Below, piece by piece: positions 8,724-18,129 of a stretch of 64,000 bases of DNA. The stretch covers positions 50,637-114,636 of the forward strand of contig NZ_NSGF01000020.1 of the NCBI RefSeq assembly GCF_002294995.1, in the 5' to 3' direction. Numbering within the stretch: the first letter of the stretch is position 1; each line of letters opens with the position of its first letter. A program made the translations under genes and the position numbers. The notes under the pieces were generated by a model. That model did no database searches. It saw nothing but the letters and a program-made list of their open reading frames with translations, and had not been told where the DNA came from. The DNA comes from Mesorhizobium sp. WSM3860 (GTDB lineage: Bacteria; Pseudomonadota; Alphaproteobacteria; Rhizobiales; Rhizobiaceae).

Positions 8724-9731
8724 TCACTCCGCAGCAAACTCCGCCGGATCGAAGTCGTACTGCGTCGAGCAGAACTCGCAGGCGACATGGATGCCGCCGT
8801 CCTCGGTCGAGTCCTTGATCTCCTCGGCCGAAAAGCCTTCGAGAATGCCTCGGATCTTCTCGCGCGAGCAGGAGCACTGGTCGGCAACCGGCACACCGCG
8901 GAAGACGCGCACGCCCTGCTCGTGGAACAGCCGGTAGAGCAGCCGCTCGGCGCCCACCGTCGGATCGATGAGCTCGGTCGGCTCGATCGTGGCGAGCAGC
9001 GCCAAGAGTTCCCGCCAGGAATTGTCGGCCGGTTCGTGTGCCACGTCTCGCGGATCGCCGTCCCCGCCGGAAATGTCGGGCACGCGCATGCGTTCGGGCG
9101 CCTGCGGCAGGAACTGCGCCAGGATGCCGCCGGCGCGCCATTGCTCGCGAGGCCCGCCGGGGCCCGGCGTCACCAGCTTCGCAACCGACATCCGCAGATC
9201 GGTCGGGATCTGCTCCGACTGGCGGAAATAGGTGCGCGCGGCTTCTTCCAGCGACGTGCCGTCGAGTTGGACGATACCCTGATAGCGCTGCGTGTGCGCG
9301 CCCTGATCGATGGTCAGCGCGAGGACGCCGGCGCCGAGCAGCTTCTCCTGCGAGATCTCGCCCGAGCCAATCAGCGCCTGCAGCCGGTCGGCGTCGAAGC
9401 GCGCATAGGCGCGCAACGAATGCGGCGTTGTGAAGTCCGCCACCAGCATGTCGACCGGTCCGTCGGTGCGGGCCTGCAGAATGAACTTGCCCTCGAATTT
9501 CAGCGACGTGCCGAGCAGCACGGTGAGCACGCAGGCCTCCGCCAGCAGGCGCGCGACCGGCTCGGGATATTCGTGGCGGCTGAGAATGGCGTCGAGCATC
9601 GGCCCGAGCTGCACCGTGCGGCCGCGCACATCCAAGGGCGCTACTTCGTAAGGCACGACATGGTCGTCGCCTGCGAAGCCGAATTCGCCGAGTTTGGGTT
9701 GATGCTCAGCCAAGGAATGCGTTTCCAGCAT
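8724..9731 (-). CDS. hslO: Redox-regulated chaperone Hsp33
   Basis: Hsp33 is a cytoplasmic holdase that is activated when its zinc-binding cysteines are oxidised. The roughly 335-residue protein shows the C-terminal zinc switch, a CxC pair (DQCSCSREK) and a CxxC pair (CEFC) about 30 residues later. N-terminal landmarks are LGPMLDAIL and LLGTSLKFEGKF. An ATG seven bases after CGGAG was chosen over one eight codons upstream. It is the last gene of the leftward argD-argF-hslO run, about 130 bases after argF, so co-transcription is plausible. Confidence 0.92.
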   Translation of the reverse strand: MLETHSLAEHQPKLGEFGFAGDDHVVPYEVAPLDVRGRTVQLGPMLDAILSRHEYPEPVARLLAEACVLTVLLGTSLKFEGKFILQARTDGPVDMLVADFTTPHSLRAYARFDADRLQALIGSGEISQEKLLGAGVLALTIDQGAHTQRYQGIVQLDGTSLEEAARTYFRQSEQIPTDLRMSVAKLVTPGPGGPREQWRAGGILAQFLPQAPERMRVPDISGGDGDPRDVAHEPADNSWRELLALLATIEPTELIDPTVGAERLLYRLFHEQGVRVFRGVPVADQCSCSREKIRGILEGFSAEEIKDSTEDGGIHVACEFCSTQYDFDPAEFAAE

Positions 9732-9863
9732 GACAAAACTCCGGGGCGCGTCCATCCCGCTTTCCAGGCGGCATAGATCGAAGCGCGTTCGATTTCAGTG
9801 ATGGCCCGCAAATAGGCATCACATATCGCCGGATCAAGTTGGCGCGGATCAAGCCCGCCCCTG

Positions 9864-10775
9864 TCAAGCGCCCAGGCACCAGGCCAGCACCGCCTTCTGG
9901 GCGTGCAGCCGGTTCTCGGCCTCGTCGAATACCACCGAATGCGGTCCGTCGATCACCTCGTCGGTGACTTCCTCGCCGCGATGGGCAGGCAGGCAGTGCA
10001 TGAAAAGCGCGTCGGACTTCGCCCTCGCCATCAGCGCGGCGTTGACTTGGTAGGGCAGGAAGACGTTATGGCCGCGGGCGCGGTGCTCCTGGCCCATCGA
10101 CACCCAGCTGTCGGTGACGACGCAATCCGCCTGGTCCACGGCCTCTTCGGCCGAGCCGGCAAACCTCACCTTGCCGCCATTGGCCTTCGCCCAATCGACA
10201 TATTTCTCGAACGGCTCGCTGCCCTCCGGCACCGCGACATTGAGATTGAAGCGGAACCGCGCCGAGGCTTCCAGAAGCGAGTGCAGCACGTTGTTGCCGT
10301 CTCCGGTCCAGGCGAAGGTCTTGCCGACCACCGGACCGCGATGCTCCTCGTAGGTCATGATGTCGGCCATCAGCTGGCAGGGATGGGTATCGTCGGTCAG
10401 CCCATTGATCACCGGAACGGTGGCGTTCTCGGTGAGCTCAAGCAGCCGGTCATGCGAGGTGGTGCGGATCATGATGGCATCGACATAGCGCGACAGCACC
10501 TTGGCGGTGTCGGCGATGGTTTCGGAACGCCCGAGCTGCATCTCGGTGCCGGTCAGCATGATGGTCTCGCCGCCGAGCTGGCGCATGCCGACGTCGAAGG
10601 AAACGCGCGTGCGCGTCGAAGGCTTGTCGAAGATCATCGCCAGCACCTTGCCTTCGAGCGGCTTCGAACGCTCGCCGGCCTTGAGCCTGGTCTTTCGCGC
10701 CACCGCATCGTCCAGCATGATGCGCAGATCGCCTGCGGAAACGGCGGACAGATCGGTGAAGTGACGAACGCTCAT
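9864..10775 (-). CDS. argF: Ornithine carbamoyltransferase
   Basis: This enzyme makes citrulline from ornithine and carbamoyl phosphate, in arginine biosynthesis. The 303-residue protein carries the carbamoyl-phosphate loop FDKPSTRTRVSFDVGM near residue 50, the HPCQLMAD stretch near 130, DSWVSMGQE (ornithine loop region) and the FMHCLPAHRGEEV motif near residue 260. It follows argD by 15 bases on the same strand, so the two form an operon. Confidence 0.95.
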   Translation of the reverse strand: MSVRHFTDLSAVSAGDLRIMLDDAVARKTRLKAGERSKPLEGKVLAMIFDKPSTRTRVSFDVGMRQLGGETIMLTGTEMQLGRSETIADTAKVLSRYVDAIMIRTTSHDRLLELTENATVPVINGLTDDTHPCQLMADIMTYEEHRGPVVGKTFAWTGDGNNVLHSLLEASARFRFNLNVAVPEGSEPFEKYVDWAKANGGKVRFAGSAEEAVDQADCVVTDSWVSMGQEHRARGHNVFLPYQVNAALMARAKSDALFMHCLPAHRGEEVTDEVIDGPHSVVFDEAENRLHAQKAVLAWCLGA

Positions 10776-10790
10776 CGGCAGATTCCAGAA

Positions 10791-11990
10791 CTACTTCGCG
10801 GCTTCGGCCGCAATCGCGTCGGTCAGGCGCCTGGCGCCCGACCGAATGCGCTTCAGCGCTTCGCCGATCTCCTCGTCGGTGACGGTGAGCGGCGGCAAAA
10901 GCCGGATGACGTTGTCGCCCGCCGGCACCGCAAGCAAATGCTGGTCGCGCAGCGCCATGTTAACCTTGGCGTTGGGCATGGCACATTGCAGCCCAAGCAT
11001 CAGGCCGGTTCCCCGGATGCCTTCGATGATCTCGGGAAATTCGTCGGCGACCGCCGCCAGTCCCTGCTTCAGCAGCAATGCCTTGCGCTGAACGTCCTCG
11101 AGGAAGCCGTCGGCCAGCACGACGTCGAGCACGGCATTGCCCACCGCCATCGCCAGCGGATTGCCGCCGAAAGTGGTACCGTGCACGCCGGCCGTCATGC
11201 CGGCCGCCGCCTCGTCGGTTGCGAGGCAGGCACCCATCGGAAAACCGCCGCCGATGCCCTTGGCGATCGCCATCAGGTCAGGCGTGACGCCCGCCCACTC
11301 ATGCGCAAACAGCTTGCCGGTGCGGCCGATGCCGCACTGGACCTCGTCGAAGATCAGAAGCAGGCCGTGGCGGTCACAGAGCTGCCGAAGCCGCTTCAAC
11401 GACTGCGGCGGCACCGGGCGGATGCCGCCCTCGCCCTGTACGGGTTCGATCAGGATGGCCGCGGTTTCCGGTGTGATCGTCTTCTCGGCGGCGTCGATAT
11501 CGTCGAACGCGACCTGGTCGAAGCCCTCGACCTTCGGACCGAAACCCTCAAGATATTTGTACTGCCCGCCGGCGGCGATCGTCGCCAGCGTGCGACCGTG
11601 GAAGGCGCCCTCGAAAGTGGTGATGCGGAAACGCTCCGGATGGCCTTTGACGAACTGGTAGCGCCTGGCCGTCTTGATGGCGCATTCCAGCGCCTCGGCG
11701 CCCGAATTGGTGAAGAACACCTTGTCGGCGAAGGTTGCATCGACCAGTCTTTCGCCCAGCCTGCGCTGCTCCGGAATCTCGTAGAGGTTAGAGACGTGCC
11801 ACAGCTTGGCCGCCTGCCCGGTGAGCGCCGCGACCAGGTGCGGATGGCTGTGGCCCAGCGAGTTCACGGCGATGCCGCCGGCGAAGTCGAGATATCGCTC
11901 GCCCTTATCGGTGACCAGCCAGGTCCCCTCCCCGCGGTCGAAGGCCAGGGGTGCGCGAGCAAAAGTCTCGTAAAGCGCCGAACCGCTCAT
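10791..11990 (-). CDS. argD: Acetylornithine aminotransferase
   Basis: This class III PLP aminotransferase converts N-acetylglutamate semialdehyde to N-acetylornithine. The 399 residues include FTNSGAEALECAIKTAR near residue 97, the LIFDEVQCGIGRTGKLFAHE stretch near 214, and the PLP lysine in DLMAIAKGIGGGFPMG near 245. GGAG lies nine bases before the ATG. It heads the argDF operon and is preceded by a terminator-like hairpin only 26 bases upstream, which suggests attenuation. Confidence 0.95.
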   Translation of the reverse strand: MSGSALYETFARAPLAFDRGEGTWLVTDKGERYLDFAGGIAVNSLGHSHPHLVAALTGQAAKLWHVSNLYEIPEQRRLGERLVDATFADKVFFTNSGAEALECAIKTARRYQFVKGHPERFRITTFEGAFHGRTLATIAAGGQYKYLEGFGPKVEGFDQVAFDDIDAAEKTITPETAAILIEPVQGEGGIRPVPPQSLKRLRQLCDRHGLLLIFDEVQCGIGRTGKLFAHEWAGVTPDLMAIAKGIGGGFPMGACLATDEAAAGMTAGVHGTTFGGNPLAMAVGNAVLDVVLADGFLEDVQRKALLLKQGLAAVADEFPEIIEGIRGTGLMLGLQCAMPNAKVNMALRDQHLLAVPAGDNVIRLLPPLTVTDEEIGEALKRIRSGARRLTDAIAAEAAK

Positions 11991-12016
11991 TATATGCGTC
12001 TCCGGAACCGGAAATC

Positions 12017-12039
12017 AAAAAAGCCGCCAATGCGGCGGC
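12017..12039 (-). terminator. Intrinsic terminator in the argD 5' leader (possible attenuator)
   Basis: On the minus strand GCCGCC and GGCGGC form a 6-bp stem with loop GCATT, followed by six T residues. It ends 26 bases before the argD ATG, so it can only stop transcripts entering argD. An alternative AAGCCGC/GCGGCTT pairing uses the same 3' arm. Control by premature termination is inferred. Confidence 0.6.
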
Positions 12040-12072
12040 CTTTGCGGCTTATCATGTTTTTCGGCCATGAAG

Positions 12073-12129
12073 TCAACGAAAAGGTCGCGCAGAAGCGCGC
12101 GGCAGGGCTCCAGCGCCGCGCCGGCCCAT
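12073..12129 (-). other. Candidate 18-codon Arg-rich leader ORF upstream of argD
   Basis: An ATG-started ORF encodes MGRRGAGALPRASARPFR, with five arginines in 18 residues including one adjacent pair. Its stop lies 33 bases before the terminator hairpin, the spacing expected for a ribosome-controlled attenuator. A GCGGCG segment inside it could pair with CGCCGC in the terminator's 5' arm. No convincing ribosome site precedes it, and GC-rich DNA often encodes Arg by chance, so this remains a proposal. Apart from this element, the terminator and the gcrA promoter region, nothing else was seen between argD and gcrA. Confidence 0.3.
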
Positions 12130-12347
12130 CAGCGGTTGGGCAAGTTGGGGAAAACCGTAAAAACCGAATCGGTGTTGCCCTGGGGACTCTTGTCACCGAG
12201 TCAGCGCATAAGGTAATTGTAGTCGAGAAATAACTAGATTTCGTGCGGCGGATCTAATCACCCGGTACATGTGGTGTCGTTTGCCCGGCGAGAGCCGGCT
12301 CGGGAAAGGATTCTGGCCGCCGCACGCCTCAGCAGGAGCGCGGTCTC

Positions 12348-12862
12348 ATGAACTGGACTGACGAGCGGGTCGAACTTCTCAGGAAATTGTGGTCGGAGGG
12401 TCTCAGCGCCAGCCAGATCGCGGCGCAGCTCGGCGGAGTGAGCCGCAATGCCGTCATCGGCAAGGTGCATCGCCTGAAACTGTCGGGCCGCGGCCGCGCG
12501 ACCGCGGCGCCGGCACGGCAGAAGAAGGCCACGCAGGGCGCCTCGATGCAGAAGTCCGTGGCTCGTGCCGCCAGCGCTGCCCGTCATGTGACGGCCTCCA
12601 TCGGCGCGACCGCTCTGCAGGTGCAGTTCGAGGCGGAGCCGGTGGCGCGCCACTATATCCGCCCGGTCGAGAACGTTGTCGTGCCAATCTCGCGCAACCT
12701 GCAACTCGTCGAGCTGACCGAGCGCACCTGCAAGTGGCCGAACGGCGATCCCCTGTCGGAAGACTTCAGCTTCTGCGGCAACGACGCGGGCGAAACCGGG
12801 CCGTACTGCAAGTATCACTCGCGCGTCGCGTTTCAGCCGGCGGCGGAGAGGCGGCGGGCGAG

Positions 12863-12866
<4 letters not shown>
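12348..12866 (+). CDS. gcrA: GcrA cell cycle regulator
   Basis: GcrA is an alphaproteobacterial transcription factor that binds sigma70 RNA polymerase and acts at CcrM-methylated GANTC sites to drive cell-cycle genes. The 172-residue protein has the N-terminal helix-turn-helix (WTDERVELLRKLWSEG to RNAVIGKVHRL, residues 3-44), a basic Ala-rich linker, and the C-terminal Cys-containing segment CKWPNGDP...FCGNDAG...YCKYH that contacts sigma. Its TGA lies in the first unit of a heptanucleotide array shared with convergent corA. It diverges from argD. Confidence 0.95.
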
Positions 12867-13983
<1,117 letters not shown>

Positions 13984-14103
13984 CGCAAACCTCCCGAGAC
14001 GGCGACTGACAAAATCGCTGCACCTGGAGGAGCTTAGCCTAAATTAGAAAGCCGTTCGAGTGGCCGCTGTTCACTTGGCCGATATTGGGTCGTCGATACT
14101 GCG

Positions 14104-14829
14104 TCACTTGGCCGATGCTGGGCCAGGCACCACCACCTGGTCGGTCTTGTCGCCCTTCGGCCGTTCGGCCGGCATCTGGTCGCCGGTGACGATGTAATAG
14201 ATGGTTTCGGCGATGTTGGTGGCGTGGTCGCCGATCCGCTCGATGTTCTTGGCGCAGAACAGCAAATGGGTGCAGGGCGTGATGTTGCGCGGATCTTCCA
14301 TCATATAGGTCAGAAGTTCGCGGAACAGCGAGGTGTACATGGCGTCGATCTGATCGTCGCGGTCGCGCACGAAGCCGATCTTCTCGACCGAGCGCGAGGC
14401 ATAGACGTCAAGCACTTCCTTGAGCTGCGTCAACGCCAGATCGGCCAGCGCCTCGAGGCCGCGAAAGAGGCTGCTCGGCTGGCGGCCGTCAATGACCGCC
14501 GCGACGCGCTTGGCGAGGTTCTTGCCGAGATCGCCGACGCGCTCGATATCGGCCGAGATGCGGATGGCGCCGACGATCTCTCGCAGGTCCGTCGCCATCG
14601 GCTGCCGCCTGGCGATGATGATGATCGCCTTGTCGTCGATCTCGCGCTGCCCCTCGTCGAGGACGAGATCGTCGTGGATGACTTTCTGTGCCAAACCCGG
14701 ATCGGCGTTCACGAGGGCCGCGACCGCCTGCTCGACCATGCGCTCGGCATGCCCGCCCATGGCGGCGATGCGCTTCGACAGGAATTTCAGTTCTTCGTCA
14801 TAGGCACTGACAATGTGGGCGGACTGCAT
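14104..14829 (-). CDS. phoU: Phosphate signalling protein PhoU
   Basis: PhoU links phosphate transport status to the PhoR kinase, holding the Pho response off when phosphate is plentiful. The 241-residue protein has two three-helix PhoU repeats, with metal-site-like stretches RISADIERVGDLGKNLAKR near residue 90 and CAKNIERIGDHATNIAE near residue 190. GGGAAGG lies seven bases before the ATG. A single CTGTCAT half of a rhizobial PHO box occurs about 65 bases upstream, without a good second half. It follows phoR directly, with no pst genes between. Confidence 0.94.
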   Translation of the reverse strand: MQSAHIVSAYDEELKFLSKRIAAMGGHAERMVEQAVAALVNADPGLAQKVIHDDLVLDEGQREIDDKAIIIIARRQPMATDLREIVGAIRISADIERVGDLGKNLAKRVAAVIDGRQPSSLFRGLEALADLALTQLKEVLDVYASRSVEKIGFVRDRDDQIDAMYTSLFRELLTYMMEDPRNITPCTHLLFCAKNIERIGDHATNIAETIYYIVTGDQMPAERPKGDKTDQVVVPGPASAK

Positions 14830-14937
14830 CGATATGCCTTCCCGGTTTCTGCCGGCTGGTGCGTTCCCTCAATCTGTCGCTGATACGCGAGCCAGATGAC
14901 AGAAAAAAGAAAATGCCGGTTGGCAACCAATATAGGA

Positions 14938-16203
14938 TCACTGAGCCGGCAAATGAACCGTGAACGCCGCGCCCTTGCCGACTTCCGTCTTGATCGACAG
15001 CCTTGCGTCATGACGTGTCAATATATGCTTGACGATCGAAAGGCCAAGGCCGGTGCCTTTCTGGGTCCGGCTGTTTTCCACGTCGACGCGGTAGAAGCGC
15101 TCCGTGATGCGGGGGATGTGTTCCTCGGCAATGCCTGGACCATAGTCTCTTATGGTCACGTCGATGCCTGGGTCCTGGCCGTCCTCGGCGTGTGCGATCG
15201 ACACGGTGACGCGTCCGCCCGACTGGCCGTATTTGCAGGCATTCTCCAAGAGATTCTCGAACACCTGGAAGAGTTCGTCGCGGTCGCCGGGCACGGAAAT
15301 CGCCCCATCGGTGAAGTCCCGCTCGATGGCAATGCCGTTCTCGTTGGCCAGCGGCGCGAGCGAGTCGATGACGCTGTCGATGGTCTGACGAAGGTCGACC
15401 GCGGTTCCCGGCCGCAAATAGGGCTTCATCTCCAGCCGCGACAGCGACAACAGGTCGTCGATCAGGCGCGCCATGCGGCCGGTCTGGTTCTGCATGATCT
15501 GCAGGAACTGGTCGCGCGCCGCCGCGTCGTTGCGGGCAGGCCCGCGCAACGTCTCGACGAAGCCGGCGATCGAGGCGAGCGGGGTGCGCAGCTCATGGCT
15601 GGCATTGGCGATGAAGTCGGCGCGCATGCGGTCGATGCGGCGCGCTTCGCTCTGATCCTTGAACACCAGCACGTAGAGATCGGTGGCATGGCCGACCGAG
15701 GACGCGCTCACCCGGTATGTGCGCTCGACCGGCAGCTTTTCCGTGTAGTCGACGACATCGGACGCCATAGTTCCCGAGACGATGCCGTCAAGCAAGGCCT
15801 GCATTTCCGGCGCGCGGAATTTGAGCGACAGCGACATGCCGGGCGCCAGCCCACCGAAGGCGGCAAAGGCCGCCGCGTTGGCGTGGACGATCGTGGCGGT
15901 CCGGTCGAAGATGATCAGCGGATCGGCAACGGCGGCGGCCAGATATTCGCCGGACAGCCGCTGCAGGCCGCCGACTTCGATTGCGGCAGCACCGTTGGCT
16001 GACTGCCGCTCGGCTTCGGCCGGCAGCATTGCGGCCGCGACCAGCAACGCCAGGGCCAGCAGCGGCACAAAGATCGAAAGGCCGCCGAAACCATAGACGC
16101 CGAGGACCGCGACCATGGCCGCGGCCAGCAACCAACGGCTGCGCCGGAGCCGGGCTACCGCTGCCGGTATTGCGCCTTTCTGGTCTGCGCCCTTATCGAC
16201 CAT
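14938..16203 (-). CDS. phoR: Phosphate regulon sensor histidine kinase PhoR
   Basis: This is a membrane histidine kinase of about 421 residues. Two close hydrophobic segments near residues 25-70 precede a PAS domain (DPLIIFDRTATIVHANAAA), the H-box FIANASHELRTPLASI, an N-box (ENLLENACKYG) and the ATP lid DYGPGIAEEH...KGTGLGLSIVKHIL. The frame runs 34 codons further upstream, but that part overlaps a palindromic intergenic repeat, so the MVDKGADQ start was chosen. The usual partners pstSCAB and phoB are not adjacent in this window. Confidence 0.88.
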   Translation of the reverse strand: MVDKGADQKGAIPAAVARLRRSRWLLAAAMVAVLGVYGFGGLSIFVPLLALALLVAAAMLPAEAERQSANGAAAIEVGGLQRLSGEYLAAAVADPLIIFDRTATIVHANAAAFAAFGGLAPGMSLSLKFRAPEMQALLDGIVSGTMASDVVDYTEKLPVERTYRVSASSVGHATDLYVLVFKDQSEARRIDRMRADFIANASHELRTPLASIAGFVETLRGPARNDAAARDQFLQIMQNQTGRMARLIDDLLSLSRLEMKPYLRPGTAVDLRQTIDSVIDSLAPLANENGIAIERDFTDGAISVPGDRDELFQVFENLLENACKYGQSGGRVTVSIAHAEDGQDPGIDVTIRDYGPGIAEEHIPRITERFYRVDVENSRTQKGTGLGLSIVKHILTRHDARLSIKTEVGKGAAFTVHLPAQ

Positions 16204-16250
16204 GCGCTGCCCCGTATCTCCGTCGGTGAAAGGTCCCCGACCGGACCGGC

Positions 16251-16331
16251 GCATGACCCACAAAAATCGGAATCGATTTTCTGGAATGTTCATGCGCAAA
16301 ATCAAAGTGCTACAGCGCGTCCAGACGGACG
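16251..16331. repeat. Rhizobial palindromic intergenic element upstream of phoR
   Basis: GCATGA and TCATGC enclose an inner AAATCG/CGATTT stem, followed by a segment containing TACAGCGCGTCC and GGACGC. From memory this resembles dispersed intergenic mosaic repeats common in Mesorhizobium genomes. It falls within the upstream extension of the phoR reading frame, so that extension is probably not translated. Confidence 0.65.
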
Positions 16332-16386
16332 CAACGCCTCAGAGGCTCCCATAGCACGAGTCTGCAAGCTGGAAAGGTTCGTCTCG

Positions 16387-17292
16387 ATGAAAAAAGCCGA
16401 GGAAAATGCCGACGCGGCACCTGCCGCAGGACCGATCAAGATGAGGATCGGCGGTAAGGAACGCGAGTTCGACATCGACAACCCGGTGCTCCCGGACTGG
16501 GTCGAGGACAACAAGCTGACCGCCGGCGGCTATCCCTACGACAAGAAGATGAAGGGTGGAGAGTACGACAAGGAACTCGAGCGGCTGCAGATCGAATTGG
16601 TCAAGGCGCAGGCCTGGCTGCAGGCGACCGGCAAACGGGTGATGGCGCTGTTCGAGGGGCGCGACGCGGCCGGCAAGGGCGGCACGATCTTCGTGCTGCG
16701 GCAGTACATGAACCCGCGCACGGCGCGCAACGTGGCGCTGACCAAGCCGACGCCGACGGAGCACGGCCAATGGTACTATCAGCGCTATGTCGACCACTTC
16801 CCGACCTCCGGCGAGTTCGTCACCTTCGACCGCTCCTGGTACAACCGCGCCGGCGTCGAGCCGGTCATGGGATTCTGTACCCCGGAACAGCACGAGACAT
16901 TCCTCGACGAGACCCCGCATTTCGAGCGCATGATCTGTAACGAGGGTATCCACTTCTTCAAATTCTGGCTGAACATCGGCCGCGAGACGCAGCTCGAACG
17001 GTTCCATGACCGCCGCTGGTCGCCATTGAAGAACTGGAAATTCTCGCCGATCGACATCGCCGGCATCAGCAAATGGGACGACTACACCAAGGCGCGCGAC
17101 CTGATGTTCGAGCGCACTCACAAGGAGTTCGCGCCCTGGATCATCGTGCGCGCCAACGACAAGCGCCGTGCGCGGCTTGCGGTGATGCAGCGTATCCTTT
17201 CGTCGCTGCCTTACGACGGCCGCGACCTCGACGCCGTCGGCAAGCAAGACAAGAAGATCATCGGCGAAGGGCCGTCGTTCCTGGAGAAATAG
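16387..17292 (+). CDS. ppk2: Polyphosphate kinase 2
   Basis: PPK2 enzymes phosphorylate nucleoside diphosphates (or monophosphates) from polyphosphate, or run the reverse reaction. The 301-residue protein has a P-loop kinase fold with Walker A FEGRDAAGKGG near residue 80, VALTKPTPTEHGQWYYQRY, the Walker B-type TFDRSWYNRAGVEPVMGF near residue 147, and the basic FHDRRWSPLKNWKFSP near 210. That length suits the single-domain class I type. It is divergent from phoR, so a phosphate-storage role fits the surroundings. Confidence 0.93.
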   Translation: MKKAEENADAAPAAGPIKMRIGGKEREFDIDNPVLPDWVEDNKLTAGGYPYDKKMKGGEYDKELERLQIELVKAQAWLQATGKRVMALFEGRDAAGKGGTIFVLRQYMNPRTARNVALTKPTPTEHGQWYYQRYVDHFPTSGEFVTFDRSWYNRAGVEPVMGFCTPEQHETFLDETPHFERMICNEGIHFFKFWLNIGRETQLERFHDRRWSPLKNWKFSPIDIAGISKWDDYTKARDLMFERTHKEFAPWIIVRANDKRRARLAVMQRILSSLPYDGRDLDAVGKQDKKIIGEGPSFLEK

Positions 17293-17312
17293 CTTGCACC
17301 GTGCCTCCGGCC

Positions 17313-17353
17313 AACATTACAGCGCCGCGCACCTTCTCGGGTACGCGGCGCTG
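17313..17353. repeat. Palindromic element with perfect 10-bp stem after ppk2
   Basis: CAGCGCCGCG and CGCGGCGCTG flank a 14-base loop between the convergent ppk2 and crotonase genes. The leading ATTACAGCGCCGCG is identical to the start of the element near 26.14 kb, so the two are copies of one dispersed repeat. It may also stop transcription from both sides. Confidence 0.65.
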
Positions 17354-17371
17354 AGACTTTCCACCAAGGTG

Positions 17372-18118
17372 TCACGCCGCGAGGCGGGCGATCCGCTGCA
17401 ACCGCTTCAGCGTGGCGTCGTCCTGCAGCGCTTGCTGGAACAGCGATATCTCATGGTCAATGCGGTCGCACAGAACGTCCGTATCCCCCTTGAGCAGGCC
17501 GCGCGTCTGCAACAGCGCGGCAACCGGCTTCTTGGCGAGCTGCCTTGCCCGCGCCAGGGCCATTTCCTCGGCGCTGCCTTCCACGATCTCGCCGACAAGG
17601 CCGAGCGCCTTGGCGTCGTCGACGCCCAGCGTGTCGCCCAGGCAGAAGAAGCGGAAGGCGCCGGCGTAGCCGAGCTTCTGGGGCGCCAGGATGCTGGTTG
17701 CCGCGTCCGGCACCAGGCCGAAATCGACGAACGGCACCCTGAACGTGCTCCCCCTGGAAGCAATCACCATGTCGCAGTGGAACAGGATGGTGCAGCCGAC
17801 GCCGACGGCATCCCCGTCCACGCAGGCAAGGACCGGCTTGGGAAAGGTCGCAAGCATGCGGAACATATCGGTGACGGCGGCAATCAGCTGCTGGTGCTTG
17901 GCGGCGTCGAGGAACTCCGAGAAGTCGCCGCCGAGGCAGAAGCAGCCGGCAAGGCCGCGCAGCACGACCACGCGAACCTCGTCATCGACGGCGGCCTCGT
18001 GGAAGGTTTTGGCGAGGCTCGCATAGGCGTGCCTGTCCAGCACCGGCCGGCCGTCATGCGAGGACACGGTAACGACCAGCGTGTGGCCGCGCAGCTCAGG
18101 TTCGGGGTGGAAGCTCAT
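17372..18118 (-). CDS. Crotonase / enoyl-CoA hydratase family protein linked to luxI
   Basis: This is a 248-residue crotonase-fold protein. Oxyanion-hole segments are visible as VVLRGLAGCFCLGGDFSEF near residue 60 and CVDGDAVGVGCTILFHCD near residue 105. The usual catalytic glutamates are not evident at the expected places (VPFVDFGLVPDAA occupies the second site), so it may be a dienoyl isomerase or an acyl-chain modifier rather than a plain hydratase. A perfect AGGAGG sits six bases before the ATG. It begins 11 bases after luxI, and a LuxI-crotonase pair making unsaturated acyl-homoserine lactones is known in Mesorhizobium as far as I recall. Confidence 0.82.
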   Translation of the reverse strand: MSFHPEPELRGHTLVVTVSSHDGRPVLDRHAYASLAKTFHEAAVDDEVRVVVLRGLAGCFCLGGDFSEFLDAAKHQQLIAAVTDMFRMLATFPKPVLACVDGDAVGVGCTILFHCDMVIASRGSTFRVPFVDFGLVPDAATSILAPQKLGYAGAFRFFCLGDTLGVDDAKALGLVGEIVEGSAEEMALARARQLAKKPVAALLQTRGLLKGDTDVLCDRIDHEISLFQQALQDDATLKRLQRIARLAA

Positions 18119-18129
18119 GACAACCTCCT

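Noticed and set aside
14880..14910. Full PHO box before phoU
   Set aside because: Only one CTGTCAT half is present; the second half, expected four bases away, does not match.
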